Positions 46,341 through 57,949 of a stretch of DNA of 64,000 nucleotides are shown piece by piece. A program made the translations under genes and the position numbers. The notes beneath the pieces were generated by a model. It saw only the letters and a program-made list of their open reading frames with translations, was not told the DNA's origin and made no database searches. Position 1 is the first letter of the stretch, and each line of letters begins with the position of its first letter. This DNA is from Papaver somniferum (lineage: Eukaryota; Streptophyta; Magnoliopsida; Ranunculales; Papaveraceae): contig NC_039364.1 of assembly GCF_003573695.1 (NCBI RefSeq), forward strand, positions 63,012,256 through 63,076,255, given 5' to 3'.

Positions 46341-49060
46341 GAAATGACGAGGGTACCAAGTATACCACAATCTTTTCGATATCAACCTGTATGACAGATA
46401 CCTTGCGTGATCTAATATAGACAGAGAATGTCAAGAAAATAGCAACCACAAGGTATACACTTGGTATATAGTACAACTCCGAAACCGAACCTAACTATAG
46501 GGATCAAACCCAAGTGTTTTGATTAACGTACTATATTAGAGCATTGCTTGGTCGAACTCACAAGTGTTGTTATCTGAAGCTTTTTGTCCAATTTAGTTGA
46601 TCAAAACTATATATTGATGTTTAGTCTACATTTAGTCAAGTCTCGGATTAGGATAGAAATGTGTAGTTGAGTTACAGACATCACTGTGTTCTACCGTTTG
46701 AAGGCGAAGATCAACCGAAGCTTTTGGAGAACTTCATCAACAAAAGGTAAGTGAAGAATGAACCACCTATTTCTCAGGTTTTCACATTTTTATCTATGAT
46801 ACATTGTAGCATGACTAAATTAGACTGTACATGCATAAGAGAAATTTCGATTCAAGTTTATCTTGATAATCGTTCTCGAAATATGCTAAGATTAAGAACA
46901 TTTGTTCATACTTGATAAATATAGTTAAATTTTTTTATTGTTTATGACCTAATTATGATTCAATATTTAATTATTTGAAAATAGCCTGGAGCAGTGATAT
47001 GTGTCATTGATGTTATTCGGAAATGTTTCAAATCGATTAATAGAAAGATATAGAATTACTGTAAATCTTCATACAAGACATTATGCATAATAGTTCGCAT
47101 ACTGGGAAATTGTTATAAGTCCAGAGCCGCAGTACATGTACCCGGTACACATACCCGCATAGCTATAGTTCGGCATCGACTTTTTGGTACACATACCCGG
47201 TATCCATACCATAAAAAGTGTGTTGACTCATGAACCGGGAAGGTACCCATACCTAGTATGCAAACCGGAAAATATCTGTTAGTTTTTACACCGAAAAGGT
47301 ACGCATACCTAGTATGCAAACCATAAAAGATCTGTGGAGAAAGAGATATAACTCTAATATTATCCCTTGATTGAGATTCGTTAAGTTGAACTCTCGGAAT
47401 TGTATTTAAGTTTGTACATACAGGTTGCATAAGAAAAAGTTAATACTACATTTTGGTACCCCCACTTTTTCGCTATCCCTTGAAAAAATTGTGTGTCTGT
47501 TGCATAAGGTTGTTTTCCATATCTTTGTTCTTCACGAACAAGAGTGAGATTTCAAAAGACTTTACTTGGGGATCGTAAAACACAAGGAAGCTATCTTCTT
47601 TGATAGTTACATAACGTATTGCTAGGTGTTTTTCATAAATACTAGTTTTGATAGATCAAGATATCTCTAGATTTTTCTAGGTGATATTATGAGAAGAATC
47701 AATTATGTTACGGAACCGTAAACTCTGATTGTAAAGAGTATCTTCTGAAGAAAATTGGTGTTCTGCCAGAAGATTTCGAGAGTATCTTCTAAAGAGAATT
47801 GGTATACTACCAGAAGATTTAAGAGAATAATTCCTAAAGAGAAATGGTGTTCTGCTAGGAATTCTAAGAGTGTACGAATACAACTGAAGAAGGTATAACA
47901 TCTAATCCGAAATCTGGTAGTAGGTAATTGGTGTAACAACTTAAATCAGTGAGTGTTCAATCTGAACCCTAGTTAGCAATTCAGGGTACGAAGAGAAGTT
48001 CGGGACTGCATACGTACGGAATTATACAGATTCGGTAGATTGAGTTCGGTCAAAAATCCAGTCAAGGAGTAGTTCGGAACGACATACGTACGTGTATAAT
48101 TCGTTTTTGAGATATGATTGCTGCTTGAGAAATTCGGCATGCATTTAGTAATATAAATGTAGCGTTTCAAGTGGGAGCATCATGATTTGTAGTTTTAATC
48201 TACAATATATATTAAAAACCTTGTCATAATAACATAAAAGTATGGTTGGTCTAGTGGTTCAGGATTTAGTTAAGAAGTTCTAGGACGTGGGATCCATTCT
48301 CTCCAAAGATTTAGTCGGCCGAGTTAACAAGTCCCTATTTGTGAAAAACAACAAGTCCCTTTTGAAAAAGAGAAAAAAAAAAGAAAAAGATTTAGTCGGC
48401 CGAGTTAACAAACGTATTTTTGAAGAAAAAAAGAAAAAAGAAATAGTCGGTCGAGTGGGAGGCTAACTCGGTCGAGTTGACAAACGAGTGGGAGTGAGTT
48501 GGGTAAGCCAGCTGGACGTATTAATTAGCCGAATAACTCGTGTATCTGAATTATTCGCGATTAGTTCGTACACCCCACATAATACGCGTACCAGGGACGG
48601 AGGTACCATTCAGATTCGTTCAGTTCGGATACATTCACGATTCGACGAATTACTAACTAGGATCTGGACTAGGTCCTGGGGTTATTCTACAAGATTGTAG
48701 TTTTCCTCGTTAACAAAAATCTGTAGTGTCTGTGTTATTTTTTTTCCCGCATCATATTGTTTTATCTTTGTAATTAAAATATAACAAGTTGTACGTATTT
48801 AAACCTAGATAATATTATCTCAACTGTAAAGAACTTACAAGACTCATTCTTGTTGAATTTTTACCTTGAGTTATAGATTACAAGACTTATTCTTGTTGGA
48901 ATTCAGTTTGTGAGCAGTTTCGATAAATATTAGGTTTACCTTGTTAAAACAATCTTAGATACAGTTTCGTAACAGAACGTATAGATTGTACAAGAATTTT
49001 TACATAGGTTCCCGAACAAAAAAGTTGGTGGTGTACCAGTTACCCTCTGGTTCAGGAAAC
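46341..49060 (+). mobile_element. SIRE-type copia LTR remnants
   Basis: 46341 begins TGAAATGACGAGGGTACC, like the start of the solo LTR at 12481, so a minus-oriented fragment is likely to about 46520. A plus-oriented LTR starts TATTAGAGCATTGCTTGGTC at about 46536 (compare TGTTAGAGCACTGCTCGGTC at 12352). It shows the palindrome cluster (47128-47325), the GGACTAGGTCCTGGGGTTAT block with TTTCCTCGTTAACAAAAATC (48667-48722), and ends near 49060. Its start bases are mutated. A stretch at 48230-48650 with three TAGTCGG(C/T)CGAGT words may be a further insertion. Confidence 0.55.
47128..47325. repeat. Four palindromes in SIRE-type LTR
   Basis: Units of about 24 bases with inverted halves, for example GTACATGTACC/GGTACACATAC, GGTACACATACC/GGTATCCATACC and GGTACGCATACC with GTATGCAAACC. 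They occupy the LTR position equivalent to the palindromes at 15759-15923 but have different sequences. Confidence 0.7.
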
Positions 49061-50850
49061 TTACGGGTTTTAAGATTATCCAAATTCAATTCAAGTTCTT
49101 CTGTACTCACTTTGTAAAATTGATGGAAGATAAAATCCTAGTTTTTATGTCATTGAGAAGCCTTAATGAAATTAGGGTGTTTAGAAAGATTTTTTATCAC
49201 CAATGATGGTAAATTCAGTGGAGTGGTGCCGATTGATATTAATCAAGTTGGTTTTGTGCTTTGTGGTTTTGATGGCGATTTGCAATCGGTGAAAAAGATT
49301 AACTATGGTGGAGATGGTTGATGCTGTGCTAGTAAATGAAGATGATGTCGAAAACTATGGTGAAGATGGTCGATGGTTTCTAAAATTATTAGTTTCAAAT
49401 ATAGGTCGGTGGTATAAGTGTCTGTTTTATAAATTACATGGACACAGTCCATTTGACCCAACCTAAGAGTTTAGCCGTCCACTGCAACCATGTTTTATTG
49501 TTTTCTGGGCATTTGGCCAACTGTTGCTATTAATTAGGGACAGTTTGGACCAGACTTAAGTGTACAGGAGTGTTTAAGTATCACATGAAGCAGTTTACAA
49601 GAATGATGTGTCGAATTGATAGAGGGTTGGTAAGAAAAAGTACATAGAGATCTCAAATTTAATTGGTCGAGGTTTTAAACTATATTTTAACAATAGATTA
49701 AGTTCAGTTGGATCATTAAAAAAAGACGAGACAATATTAGTTGTTGATGACGATGAATATTATTATTAGCATTAATTAAGATAATCTCTTTGACTAATCA
49801 TCCAAAGCAGAATCAGCAAATATCTCTGTGGTTGAGAGGGACTCTAACATCGAATTACATGCTTGAGAAATTAAAGAATGGATTTTTAACTGTGAAAAGA
49901 TTGATTCATGGGTGCGTGAACTGACATAATTAACTAGCTTTGCAAGATGCCCAGATATAGTTTCGAAGATTATTTTTTTGAACGATATTAGTTGCTATAT
50001 GTTCAGCAGGTCCACAGTTAGAAGACATTCCTATAAGGCTTTCAGAGGGGTACACAAGCAATCACCAGAAGGAGATGAAGTAGAAAGAGAATATAGTGGG
50101 AAACATACTGAGTGAAAGAGGAAAAAAAGAACAAATTGAGTGAAAGACGAAGACAAAGATAATCGTGTCCATGAATCATGCTGATGATGGAAGAGAACTA
50201 AGAACAAATGGGGATGAAGGAATTAGTAACTGCTTATTCTAGCGATCTTTTGTGGTTGTTGGCAAAAAAAAAAAAGAAGTAACCATAAGTATGCAACTAT
50301 ACACATGTATGCACAATCATGCATAATAAAAAAAATTATATCAACTGTCAAAATCAAATGCTAGTGGCAAATCTAGTGGAGATAGTTCAAACACAAGAAA
50401 ACATGATATTCATATTTAAATTGTTACAACAATAGCAACATTATTCAAATAATATTGCCAGAAAAAAAACATTAAAAATTACTGCAAACACAATAGCTAG
50501 CTACTATATATATATAAAATGATGATCCATATATATCCCATGCATGCCTAAAGCTCATCATGCCAGTGGTAATATACCTATTACCTTATTCATGTTGCAG
50601 AGCTTCGGCTCTTATAAAAGATATACGCATATCATCCTGTCTTGTTCTTGTAAACAAATAACTTCAAGACTTGACAGCTTGTATATATATATATATCTTA
50701 ATTATTTCATGTGCATCATCATATATCAGTCCCTTCACTGATTAACCAAGCACACCTTCACTTTCCCAAACTCGATAACCTTAACTATACCTAATTACTG
50801 TATTGGTAACATACATATATATATAAAGAGAGTGTGGTATTTATTATCCA
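49061..50850. other. Unique-looking intergenic DNA downstream of the CEP gene
   Basis: No supported gene. TA-dinucleotide runs are at 50505-50520 and 50682-50698. On the minus strand this would include the 3' region of the CEP gene. Confidence 0.5.
50840..50845 (-). terminator. AATAAA near the CEP gene end
   Basis: Minus-strand AATAAA six bases after the stop codon. It is unusually close and may not be the signal actually used. Confidence 0.3.
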
Positions 50851-51141
50851 CTATGGTGATACCTTATGACCAGGAGGTTCTCCATGACCAACTCCGGGGC
50901 TGTGACCAGGGGATGTGGGTCGAAAAGCATCCTCAATTTTCTTGGAACGGTGGATGATCGGTAAAGTTTGCTTAACATCTATAGTAGGAACTGGAGGTGA
51001 TTTTATGATTTTTGGTATTCCAACTACGGAGGAGGTATGCAATTCTAGTTTGCGAGCGGATGCTGAGTAACAGTGTTGCTGCAATACTAGAAACAAAAAA
51101 ATGAACATACCTATCATTAGGGTTTGGTGCGATGATGCCAT
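50851..51141 (-). CDS. CEP: CEP-family secreted signalling peptide precursor
   Basis: Precursor of a C-terminally encoded peptide, a secreted 15-residue hormone perceived by the leucine-rich-repeat receptor kinases CEPR1/CEPR2 that signals nitrogen demand and restrains root growth (family knowledge). I chose the ATG at 51141 (MASSHQTLM), which places a hydrophobic signal peptide (MIGMFIFLFLVLQ, about residues 9-21) right at the N-terminus, with probable cleavage near CYSASA. ATGs at 51147 and 51213 are in frame but would bury it. A variable pro-region follows. One CEP domain lies near the C-terminus, AFRPTSPGHSPGVGH, with the canonical F-R-P-T-x-P-G-H-S-P-G-V-G-H spacing and Pro residues that are usually hydroxylated. 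A 10-residue tail (GEPPGHKVSP) follows, then TAG. The length of 96 residues is normal for the family, which usually has one exon. It is intact and is the only convincing host gene here. Confidence 0.92.
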   Translation of the reverse strand: MASSHQTLMIGMFIFLFLVLQQHCYSASARKLELHTSSVVGIPKIIKSPPVPTIDVKQTLPIIHRSKKIEDAFRPTSPGHSPGVGHGEPPGHKVSP

Positions 51142-51281
51142 GATCATCAATATAGGATTTCTGTTAATAGAGCTAAAACACTTGCTTGTTGCTGAGCAGA
51201 TCCTAATGATCAACTCAAATCTCTTAAAGCTTGTCTAAAAGAGGGAGAGTTTTGTGAGTCATTGCTCTTGGATGATGGAGG

Positions 51282-51289
51282 TATTTAAG
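51282..51289 (-). promoter_or_regulatory. Candidate TATA box of the CEP gene
   Basis: Minus-strand CTTAAATA about 140 bases upstream of the chosen ATG, a plausible distance for a short plant 5' leader. Confidence 0.4.
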
Positions 51290-51299
51290 ATGGTTTTGA

Positions 51300-52086
51300 G
51301 CCCGGGCAAAGTGTTAATTAGGTCCCACGTGTTCAAAGGATAACTCTAATTGAAATATTGATTAACCTCATAAACAAAGTAAAATTATGAAGATCAATCT
51401 TTTCGTTCACACATGGTAACTAATGACTAATATACTAAAAAGTGAGAGAATGAGAACACTTGGGAATATTTTCTATATCTAGTATAGGGAGGTCTTCTTT
51501 TGGTTCAAAGCAGAATTGCAGAGTATATAGGGTATCGATTCAAAACCTTTTGCATTTCAGTTTGGAGTTGGCAAAATTTCATGCATTTGTTTTCAAGAAA
51601 ATAAATGTGCAGACTGGAGTGACCAAAATAGACACCATCAATAAACTACTAATTCTTCCATTAATTTTATAATTTTATGTATTTGTTCCGTAATGCCTCT
51701 TTGCAATTTATTCGATAGCACATATATAATTAATCTAATTCCTGGACTTATGCTTGTGATGACTAATTATTAGTTAATCAATATATTACGTTAGTTTTCT
51801 GTCAAATTAAAATTCAACACCACTATGGATTCGATTCGGCCAAGATGCCCCATTCATGGTGTATGGTTAATGCAGTTCAGAAGTGTATACCAAGAATGAC
51901 TTGGTTAACCCGTGTCGTAATGACAATACCTCCATCCAGTTTGCCTATAGTGTACATAAATTATTATGTATTGCATTCCATTGTTATTATGCCGAGAGAG
52001 TTGGGATCGAGCTAATAAAGTATAAATGGTTATTAACTGAACCTAAACATTAACTTGTACAAACTCACGACCTGAATACAAAGTCG
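51300..52086. other. Upstream region of the CEP gene, no other gene seen
   Basis: AT-rich DNA without a supported ORF. It would contain the CEP promoter. I see no dominant repeat. Confidence 0.5.
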
Positions 52087-52929
52087 CATCAAAACTTTTT
52101 TTTTTGTTTTTTGTAAGTTAATAATGCAAAAAACTAACTTAGGGAATTAGGATCCCTTACAAAACAAATAGTAGAGCTATCTAATGTTAGGTTGTTGAAA
52201 ACGCCCCTAACATTTGATTTATCTACTGGCAGCGCCTGATTAATACAAGAAGGAGGAACAACCCTCCAATTTAAAAAATTCTTAAAAGATTTTGCTTTTT
52301 TGGCTAAAACATCTGTCACATTGTTTGCAGTCCTACGAACTAAATAAAAACCCAAAAAATTCTGGTATTGATTAAATTTTTCCTGGACTTCATTCATAAT
52401 CAATCTGTTTTGCCAACTTATTTGAGAATCTTTCCCATTTAAGTAATCAAACAGATTCTTGCAATCTCCTTCAACTGTGAAATTTGACAAACCCTTTTCA
52501 ACTGCCCAGTATGCTCCTTGTAATAGTCCTATGGCTTCCGCTTCTTCAGGGGTAGAGGCTGTGAAAGATCCTGCCCTGCCAATCTCGAAGTCCCCTGCAT
52601 CATTCCTCAAAATTAAAGAAAAACCTGTAGGTAAATCTATAGAACTCCATGCAGCATCAATGTTAAGTTTGAACTGAGACCTATTAAGCAAAGACCAAGT
52701 TTGTATCTTCAGTTTTTCTTTAGGGAAGTGTCTTGAGGGCAAGTTACCCTTGTACCAGAAGTCTATAAATCTTTGTATTTCTAATCCTAATTGAATCTTA
52801 GTTTGTTGTTTATGTTCAAAAACTCTATTACATCTCTCCTTCCAAATAAACCAAGCTTTTGTTAAGATTATTTCAATAGGTATGTCAGAATCTACTCTCC
52901 CTATTCCTGCAAGAGTCACATCAAAACTT
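52087..52929 (-). mobile_element. 5'-truncated LINE with target duplications
   Basis: An 821-bp minus-strand insert (52098-52918) flanked by an exact 11-bp duplication CATCAAAACTT (52087-52097 and 52919-52929). The 3' end carries an A-rich tail, seen as a T-run on the plus strand at 52096-52116. It encodes the C-terminal RNase H part of a plant LINE. Truncated 5' end, A tail and long target duplication are the signature of target-primed reverse transcription. Confidence 0.88.
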
Positions 52930-52949
52930 AGAACCCAAATATTAGTCAT
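52134..52949 (-). CDS. LINE-derived RNase H-like (RVT_3) domain ORF, intact
   Basis: An open frame of 271 codons. RNase H of LINEs removes RNA from RNA/DNA hybrids. About 60 N-terminal residues are a remnant of the segment before RNase H (AWFIWKERCNRVFEH). The RNase H fold follows with its acidic residues in order: NIDAAW, EEAEAIGLLQGAYWAV, VEGDCKNLF and NNVTDVLAKKA. Four candidate metal ligands (D, E, D, D) are present. The first ~10 codons (MTNIWVLSFD) lie in flanking DNA and its target duplication, so the ATG at 52949 is supplied by chance by the host. Whether it is expressed is unknown. It is most simply a young LINE fragment, though an intact domain ORF with a borrowed start is a possible domesticate. 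Confidence 0.7.
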   Translation of the reverse strand: MTNIWVLSFDVTLAGIGRVDSDIPIEIILTKAWFIWKERCNRVFEHKQQTKIQLGLEIQRFIDFWYKGNLPSRHFPKEKLKIQTWSLLNRSQFKLNIDAAWSSIDLPTGFSLILRNDAGDFEIGRAGSFTASTPEEAEAIGLLQGAYWAVEKGLSNFTVEGDCKNLFDYLNGKDSQISWQNRLIMNEVQEKFNQYQNFLGFYLVRRTANNVTDVLAKKAKSFKNFLNWRVVPPSCINQALPVDKSNVRGVFNNLTLDSSTICFVRDPNSLS

Positions 52950-53939
52950 ACCGCTCTCACAAACCCAGAAGAAAAAAAATAAAACTACTACACTATTAAA
53001 TTAAAGCTTTAGCCGAGATTGAATTGATTAACAAGAATGCTTTATGGAATGATAAAAATGAACTCTCCCAAAACCGGTAAATAATAAATCGGCATCATGC
53101 TAGCCTAGGGAATGGGACACGAGCCGTCAACCAAATCGGTAAGAATCGGATCTGATGGAGTCCAGATTTCTCGATCTATTTAGAAGAGTTAATTGATTAA
53201 TCATCATAAATTTGTCTCCACAAATATTATCTGTCTATTTGTCAAAACACCCGACATGATCTTTAATTAATGTCTTTAAACCACATGATATATGGACATC
53301 AAATAAACTCACTTTAATGAATATAAAGAACATATGTTATGTATGTATATTTATGCATAAAACTCTATCTTTTTTGGTTTTCTTCCTATGATGTTGCATC
53401 AATGTTCAGTAATTTTCAAAGTCAAAATTAGTTATAAGTTCGATCAAATCTAAGATAAAAATACCAAATTACATATGTGAACGTAACGGGGAATGTCATG
53501 AAACTATGTGAAGATGCAAGATAAAGTCGGACAATAGTTGATGCCGAGGATTACCTTAATATTGCATTTTGACAAGTTGAGAGCCTAGTTAATTACCATT
53601 CGGTTACAAGGAAAGTTCGGGAGAATCAAGTATTATTCGATATTACTATCTATAGTGATTATTCGTAGATAATCACTAGCTAATCGGCCTAGGCCATTAT
53701 TCGGTCAACAATTGATGATTCAGAGATAATTCAGAACAACAAATATACGTGTATAATTTATTTTAGAGTATTATGAATTTGACGAAAACAACTACGTATA
53801 CATTAAATTATAAGAAAATATGCCTTAGCATGATCTTATATGGAACTATTGTATATTGATATAAATAAAAAATATATAAAAATATAATAAACAACGAAAC
53901 GTCGCAATGATTTGGCTTGAATCCCTTAGCCAGGATTTT
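52950..53939. other. Intergenic DNA, no feature seen
   Basis: No supported ORF, RNA or strong repeat. The plus strand is AT-rich. Confidence 0.5.
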
Positions 53940-55078
53940 TTTCTTAAAATATTTAGGGAAATTAGATGAATGGAAAAATTTTGGGAGTCTTATCAAGTTT
54001 AAAGTCAAACATGGTGAAAACATGTTCCTCATAAAGCACAAGTATTTGTTTGGCTTGCAGTTTAGAATATTATCCCTTATGTAGAACATCTAACACTACA
54101 AGAAACTTAATATATTGCAGCACCCAATGGTTATGGCATAAACCACTACTAGTGTCGCGATAACCTATGTAGCAAGAAGTCTATTGTTGCACCCAATCTT
54201 TATTGCTGCAGTAAGAGATTATACTCTTTTGCCACACTCTTTTCATATTGTTGGCACAGTTGTGTGGCAAAATTTTCATTTTTGCAGCAGTAAAATATAG
54301 CTTTTAGCTGCAGCTGAAAAGTACTGCGGCTAGAAATTTGTTTTTGCAACACCTTGGTAGGCTTCTAAAAGGGTATAAAATTATGCGCAGAAAAACGGGC
54401 CTACAGTAATACCGCAAGTGCACGGTCGTCTGTTGTAGCTCGTGCAAGTACGGGTCGATCCACAGAGATCGGGTGTGTTTCGGAAGTGTTTTAGCTATCT
54501 GGGTTCCTAGATTTGCTTAGGGCTTAGAATACCCCTTTGGAACTATTGGGCTTAATGTACTAATGGGTTTGTTAAAATGAACTGAGCTTGGGCTCAGTTA
54601 TCTTTGAAGTGCAAATGGGCTTAGGCCTTACAGTGAGTTCAGGCTTTTGGGTTAAGCCCACAATTAATTGAATTGGATTGGGCCTTAATGAATTTGGGCT
54701 TTGGACTCAGTTGTCTAGATCTTGGGCTTTTGTTTTAGTAAAGAGTCTGGGCCTTTGGGCTTTACTGATTTGAATTGGGCTCAGTTGGATTGGAACTTGG
54801 GTTCAGTTGGCTGCAGGAGAAGGAGTGGCAGGGTAGCAGCAGCCTGACAGCAACAGACAAGGCAGCAACAAGAGCAGCAGCAGCTTGACAGCAGTGGAAG
54901 TGGTAGCAGCAGTAGCAACTGCACAAGCAGTGCAGCAGCAGTGCAGCAGATGAAAGTGCACAGCAAGGCAAGTGCACAACAAGAAAAGAAGTAGCAGCAC
55001 AAGCAGCAGGAGCAAGAGTGGAGGGCAGCTGCACAAGCAGTGCAAAGAAAGAGCTGCACAGCAGCACAAGAGAGCACA

Positions 55079-55098
55079 CGGCAGCGGCGCCAAAAACT
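55079..55098 (-). other. Ghost primer-binding site inside the LTR
   Basis: Minus strand TGGCGCCGCTGCCG (55079-55092) preceded by the same six-base linker AGTTTT (55093-55098) that separates the real primer site (60014-60031) from the real LTR end. It differs from the real site at one base over 14 positions. Confidence 0.85.
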
Positions 55099-57379
55099 TG
55101 GTAGGCCAGGAGATGTGTGTAAAAATGATGCGTGAATAAAACGGGCCTACAGTAATACCGCAAGTGCACGGTCGTCAGTTGTAGCTCGTGCAAGTACGGG
55201 TCGATCCACAGAGATCGGGTGTGTTTCGGAAGTGTTTTAGCTATCTGGGTTCCTAGATTTGCTTAGGGCTTAGAATACCCCTTTGGAACTATTGGGCTTA
55301 ATGTACTAATGGGTTTGTTAAAATGAACTGAGCTTGGGCTCAGTTATCTTTGAAGTGCAAATGGGCTTAGGCCTTACAGTGAGTTCAGGCTTTTGGGTTA
55401 AGCCCACAATTAATTGAATTGGATTGGGCCTTAATGAATTTGGGCTTTGGACTCAGTTGTCTAGATCTTGGGCTTTTGTTTTAGTAAAGAGTCTGGGCCT
55501 TTGGGCTTTACTGATTTGAATTGGGCTCAGTTGGATTGGAACTTGGGTTCAGTTGGCTGCAGGAGAAGGAGTGGCAGGGTAGCAGCAGCCTGACAGCAAC
55601 AGACAAGGCAGCAACAAGAGCAGCAGCAGCTTGACAGCAGTGGAAGTGGTAGCAGCAGTAGCAACTGCACAAGCAGTGCAGCAGCAGTGCAGCAGATGAA
55701 AGTGCACAGCAAGGCAAGTGCACAACAAGAAAAGAAGTAGCAGCACAAGCAGCAGGAGCAAGAGTGGCAGCAGCTTGGCAGGGCAGCTGCACAAGCAGTG
55801 CAAAGAAAGAGCTGCACAGCAGCACAAGAGAGCACACAGCAGGGGACAGCAAATAGAATGTACAAGCAATGGAAAGCAAAACAAGAGAGTTGCAGAGCAA
55901 ATGGAATAAGAGAAGCAACAGAACAAAAGCAATGGAAAAACTAAACAGCAACAACAGGGTGAACAAAAACAAAACAAAACAAAACAAGATGAAAAACAGC
56001 AACAGAAAACAACACAAGATGAACCAAGGCCTAAGCCAAGGGCAGGGGTGATAAAGAAACTGACAAGAAGCAATACTAAGGCAAGAATACAGGCATTCCT
56101 ATAGAATGGGTTGAAAACTAGCTTGCTATAAGCACTAGCTTCTCCCAATGCACAATCAACACTGCAACCTAAGCATACAGGGAGAATGGCAAGAACATCA
56201 GCTTGCTATGAGCACTGATTTCTTGCCATTGCACAATCAGCACATTGCTTCACAGATACCTAGCCTAGCATTCCTTCAAATTGACAGTGACAAAGCAACA
56301 ACAAACATGATAGTGAATTGATACTAACAGTGAGCAACATCTAAACAGGATACAACTAACTGAACTAACAATAACAGAACATTTAACATATTTATAACAG
56401 AACATTTAACAGAACATACTAACTGAGCAAGAAATTAACAGAACATTTAACATATAACAGAACAAAGCAAGAAATTAACAAAACACAGCAAGAGAATTAA
56501 CTACTAGCACATTTAACTGAAACATGAAAATTCAACAGGACAAGAGAATTAACAGAACTTTAGCAGTCCTGGATGTGGGCTAATCCCAACATCTTAACAG
56601 TAACTTAAACAGGATATGAAAATACATGAAATTAAAACTAACACACATGAACAGAAATGAGTTTGAGCTGAAATTGAAAAGATTAACAGGACATGAAAGT
56701 CCTGGATGCTGGCTATTCCAAGCATAACTATTACAACACACCACAGTGCTATTTATATCCACAAGCACAATTAGGGTTCTACCCAAAAGAAATCAGTGAA
56801 GTTATGGTTTCACCCAAAAAGTGAAATTAACTCACCTAACCTACTGACAACAGCCCTAATACGTCGACCCATGCCTCTAATTATACATTCAATCACTTTC
56901 CCCCAATTATCCCCAAATTATGAAATTAGGGTTTATAAGAAATAAAATCAATCCATACCTAATCTCTGAAAACTGCTACTGACTTCGACCCATGCTTCTC
57001 CTTAGTCTCCTGATGCTTCCCACGCCTCCAATTGATGCTTTAATCATCATATATATCACCAATTTCTCACCTAGGGTTTTAGGCAGAGAGATGAGAAATT
57101 GATGTTGTAAATGATGATTAAAGGGATGGTACGTGATGGGTTTAGGTAGAATAGAGAGTTGGTGGTATGGTGGTGTTTGGTGGCGGTGTGGTGGTGGCAG
57201 TGGAGGTGAAGAAGACGGTGGCAGGACATGGTTCTGCTGTGGAGAAGATGGTGGAGAGGGTATGGCTCGATGGTTTGGGAGAGAAGGGGGGTGTGTCTGG
57301 TTAGGTGGGTGGTGCTCGGTCACTAGGGTGTAAGGCAGGTGTATCTAGTTTTGATGTTCTGTGACTCTGAGCTGCGAGA

Positions 57380-57720
57380 TGCGAAGATGGTTGGTAGATC
57401 GGACGGTGATGCGGAGGTAAGCGATGAGCGACCGTTGGATTATATGATACAACAAAATGAACGGTACTTGATGGAGTTAGGTACTGTAGTGTGAAGCGGA
57501 GATATCAAACTTCGATGAACAGCAAGGGAGCGACCGTTGGATTCAACTACCATCTAATCTGAAGGCTTGGAATTTCAGCGCTGTGGTGCTCGGCAGAGAC
57601 ATCATATTTTGATGATCTATGAAGGAGCGACCGTCGGATGCTTCTGAGAACTGATCTGATGGCTGAGAACGGAGGCGCTTTTGTGTGTAGAAAATGAGGT
57701 TGTGCGCACCATTCTTCGCG
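57380..57720. repeat. GAGCGACCGT(T/C)GGAT repeats in LTR
   Basis: Three copies of AGCGACCGT(T/C)GGAT (near 57426, 57528 and 57625), about 100 bases apart. Between them are related segments, for example AGATATCAAACTT and AGACATCATATTTTGATGAT. Also present at 62165-62390. A GCGACCGTCGGAT copy occurs at 3706 in an unrelated LTR. Confidence 0.75.
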
Positions 57721-57949
57721 GTTTCCTTGCGTAATTTCTCCCGGCTTTTCACTACTTTTCTGCTCTTTCGCTCCGCGACTCATCCGAACTTTATTTATTA
57801 CCTAAAAATGCAAAATTAATTAATAAAAATATTTATTCTTGAAAACAATGAAAATACAGAATATGGGATAAAATGTAGAATTAATGCATAAAAGATGAGT
57901 TAAATGCCAACAAAAAGGGATAGATATATACAATATTTGGCACTCATCA

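Larger units (their letters stand above)
54355..57949 (-). repeat. 3' LTR (3595 bp) with internal duplicated tail
   Basis: 55099-57949 is an LTR of 2851 bases. 54355-55078 repeats 55099-55838 almost exactly (GCAAGTGCACGGTCGTC, ACGGGTCGATCCACAGAGA and the CAG-rich tract), apart from a 14-base indel and a diverged terminal ~50 bases. Between them are 14 bases of primer-site-like sequence. The CAG-rich tract (54820-55080, 55555-55860) creates long spurious Cys/Leu-rich ORFs on the minus strand. Confidence 0.85.

Noticed and set aside
53808..54089. 93-codon minus-strand ORF
   Set aside because: Antisense to the recognisable LINE zf-RVT codons on the plus strand.
54762..56148. Long minus-strand ORFs rich in Cys, Leu and Ser that look like membrane proteins
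   Set aside because: They are read-through of a CAG/CTG-rich low-complexity tract inside an LTR and recur in shifted frames in both copies.
57133..57333. Gly/Trp-rich plus-strand ORF
   Set aside because: GGTGGT-type low-complexity LTR sequence; not open in the other LTR.
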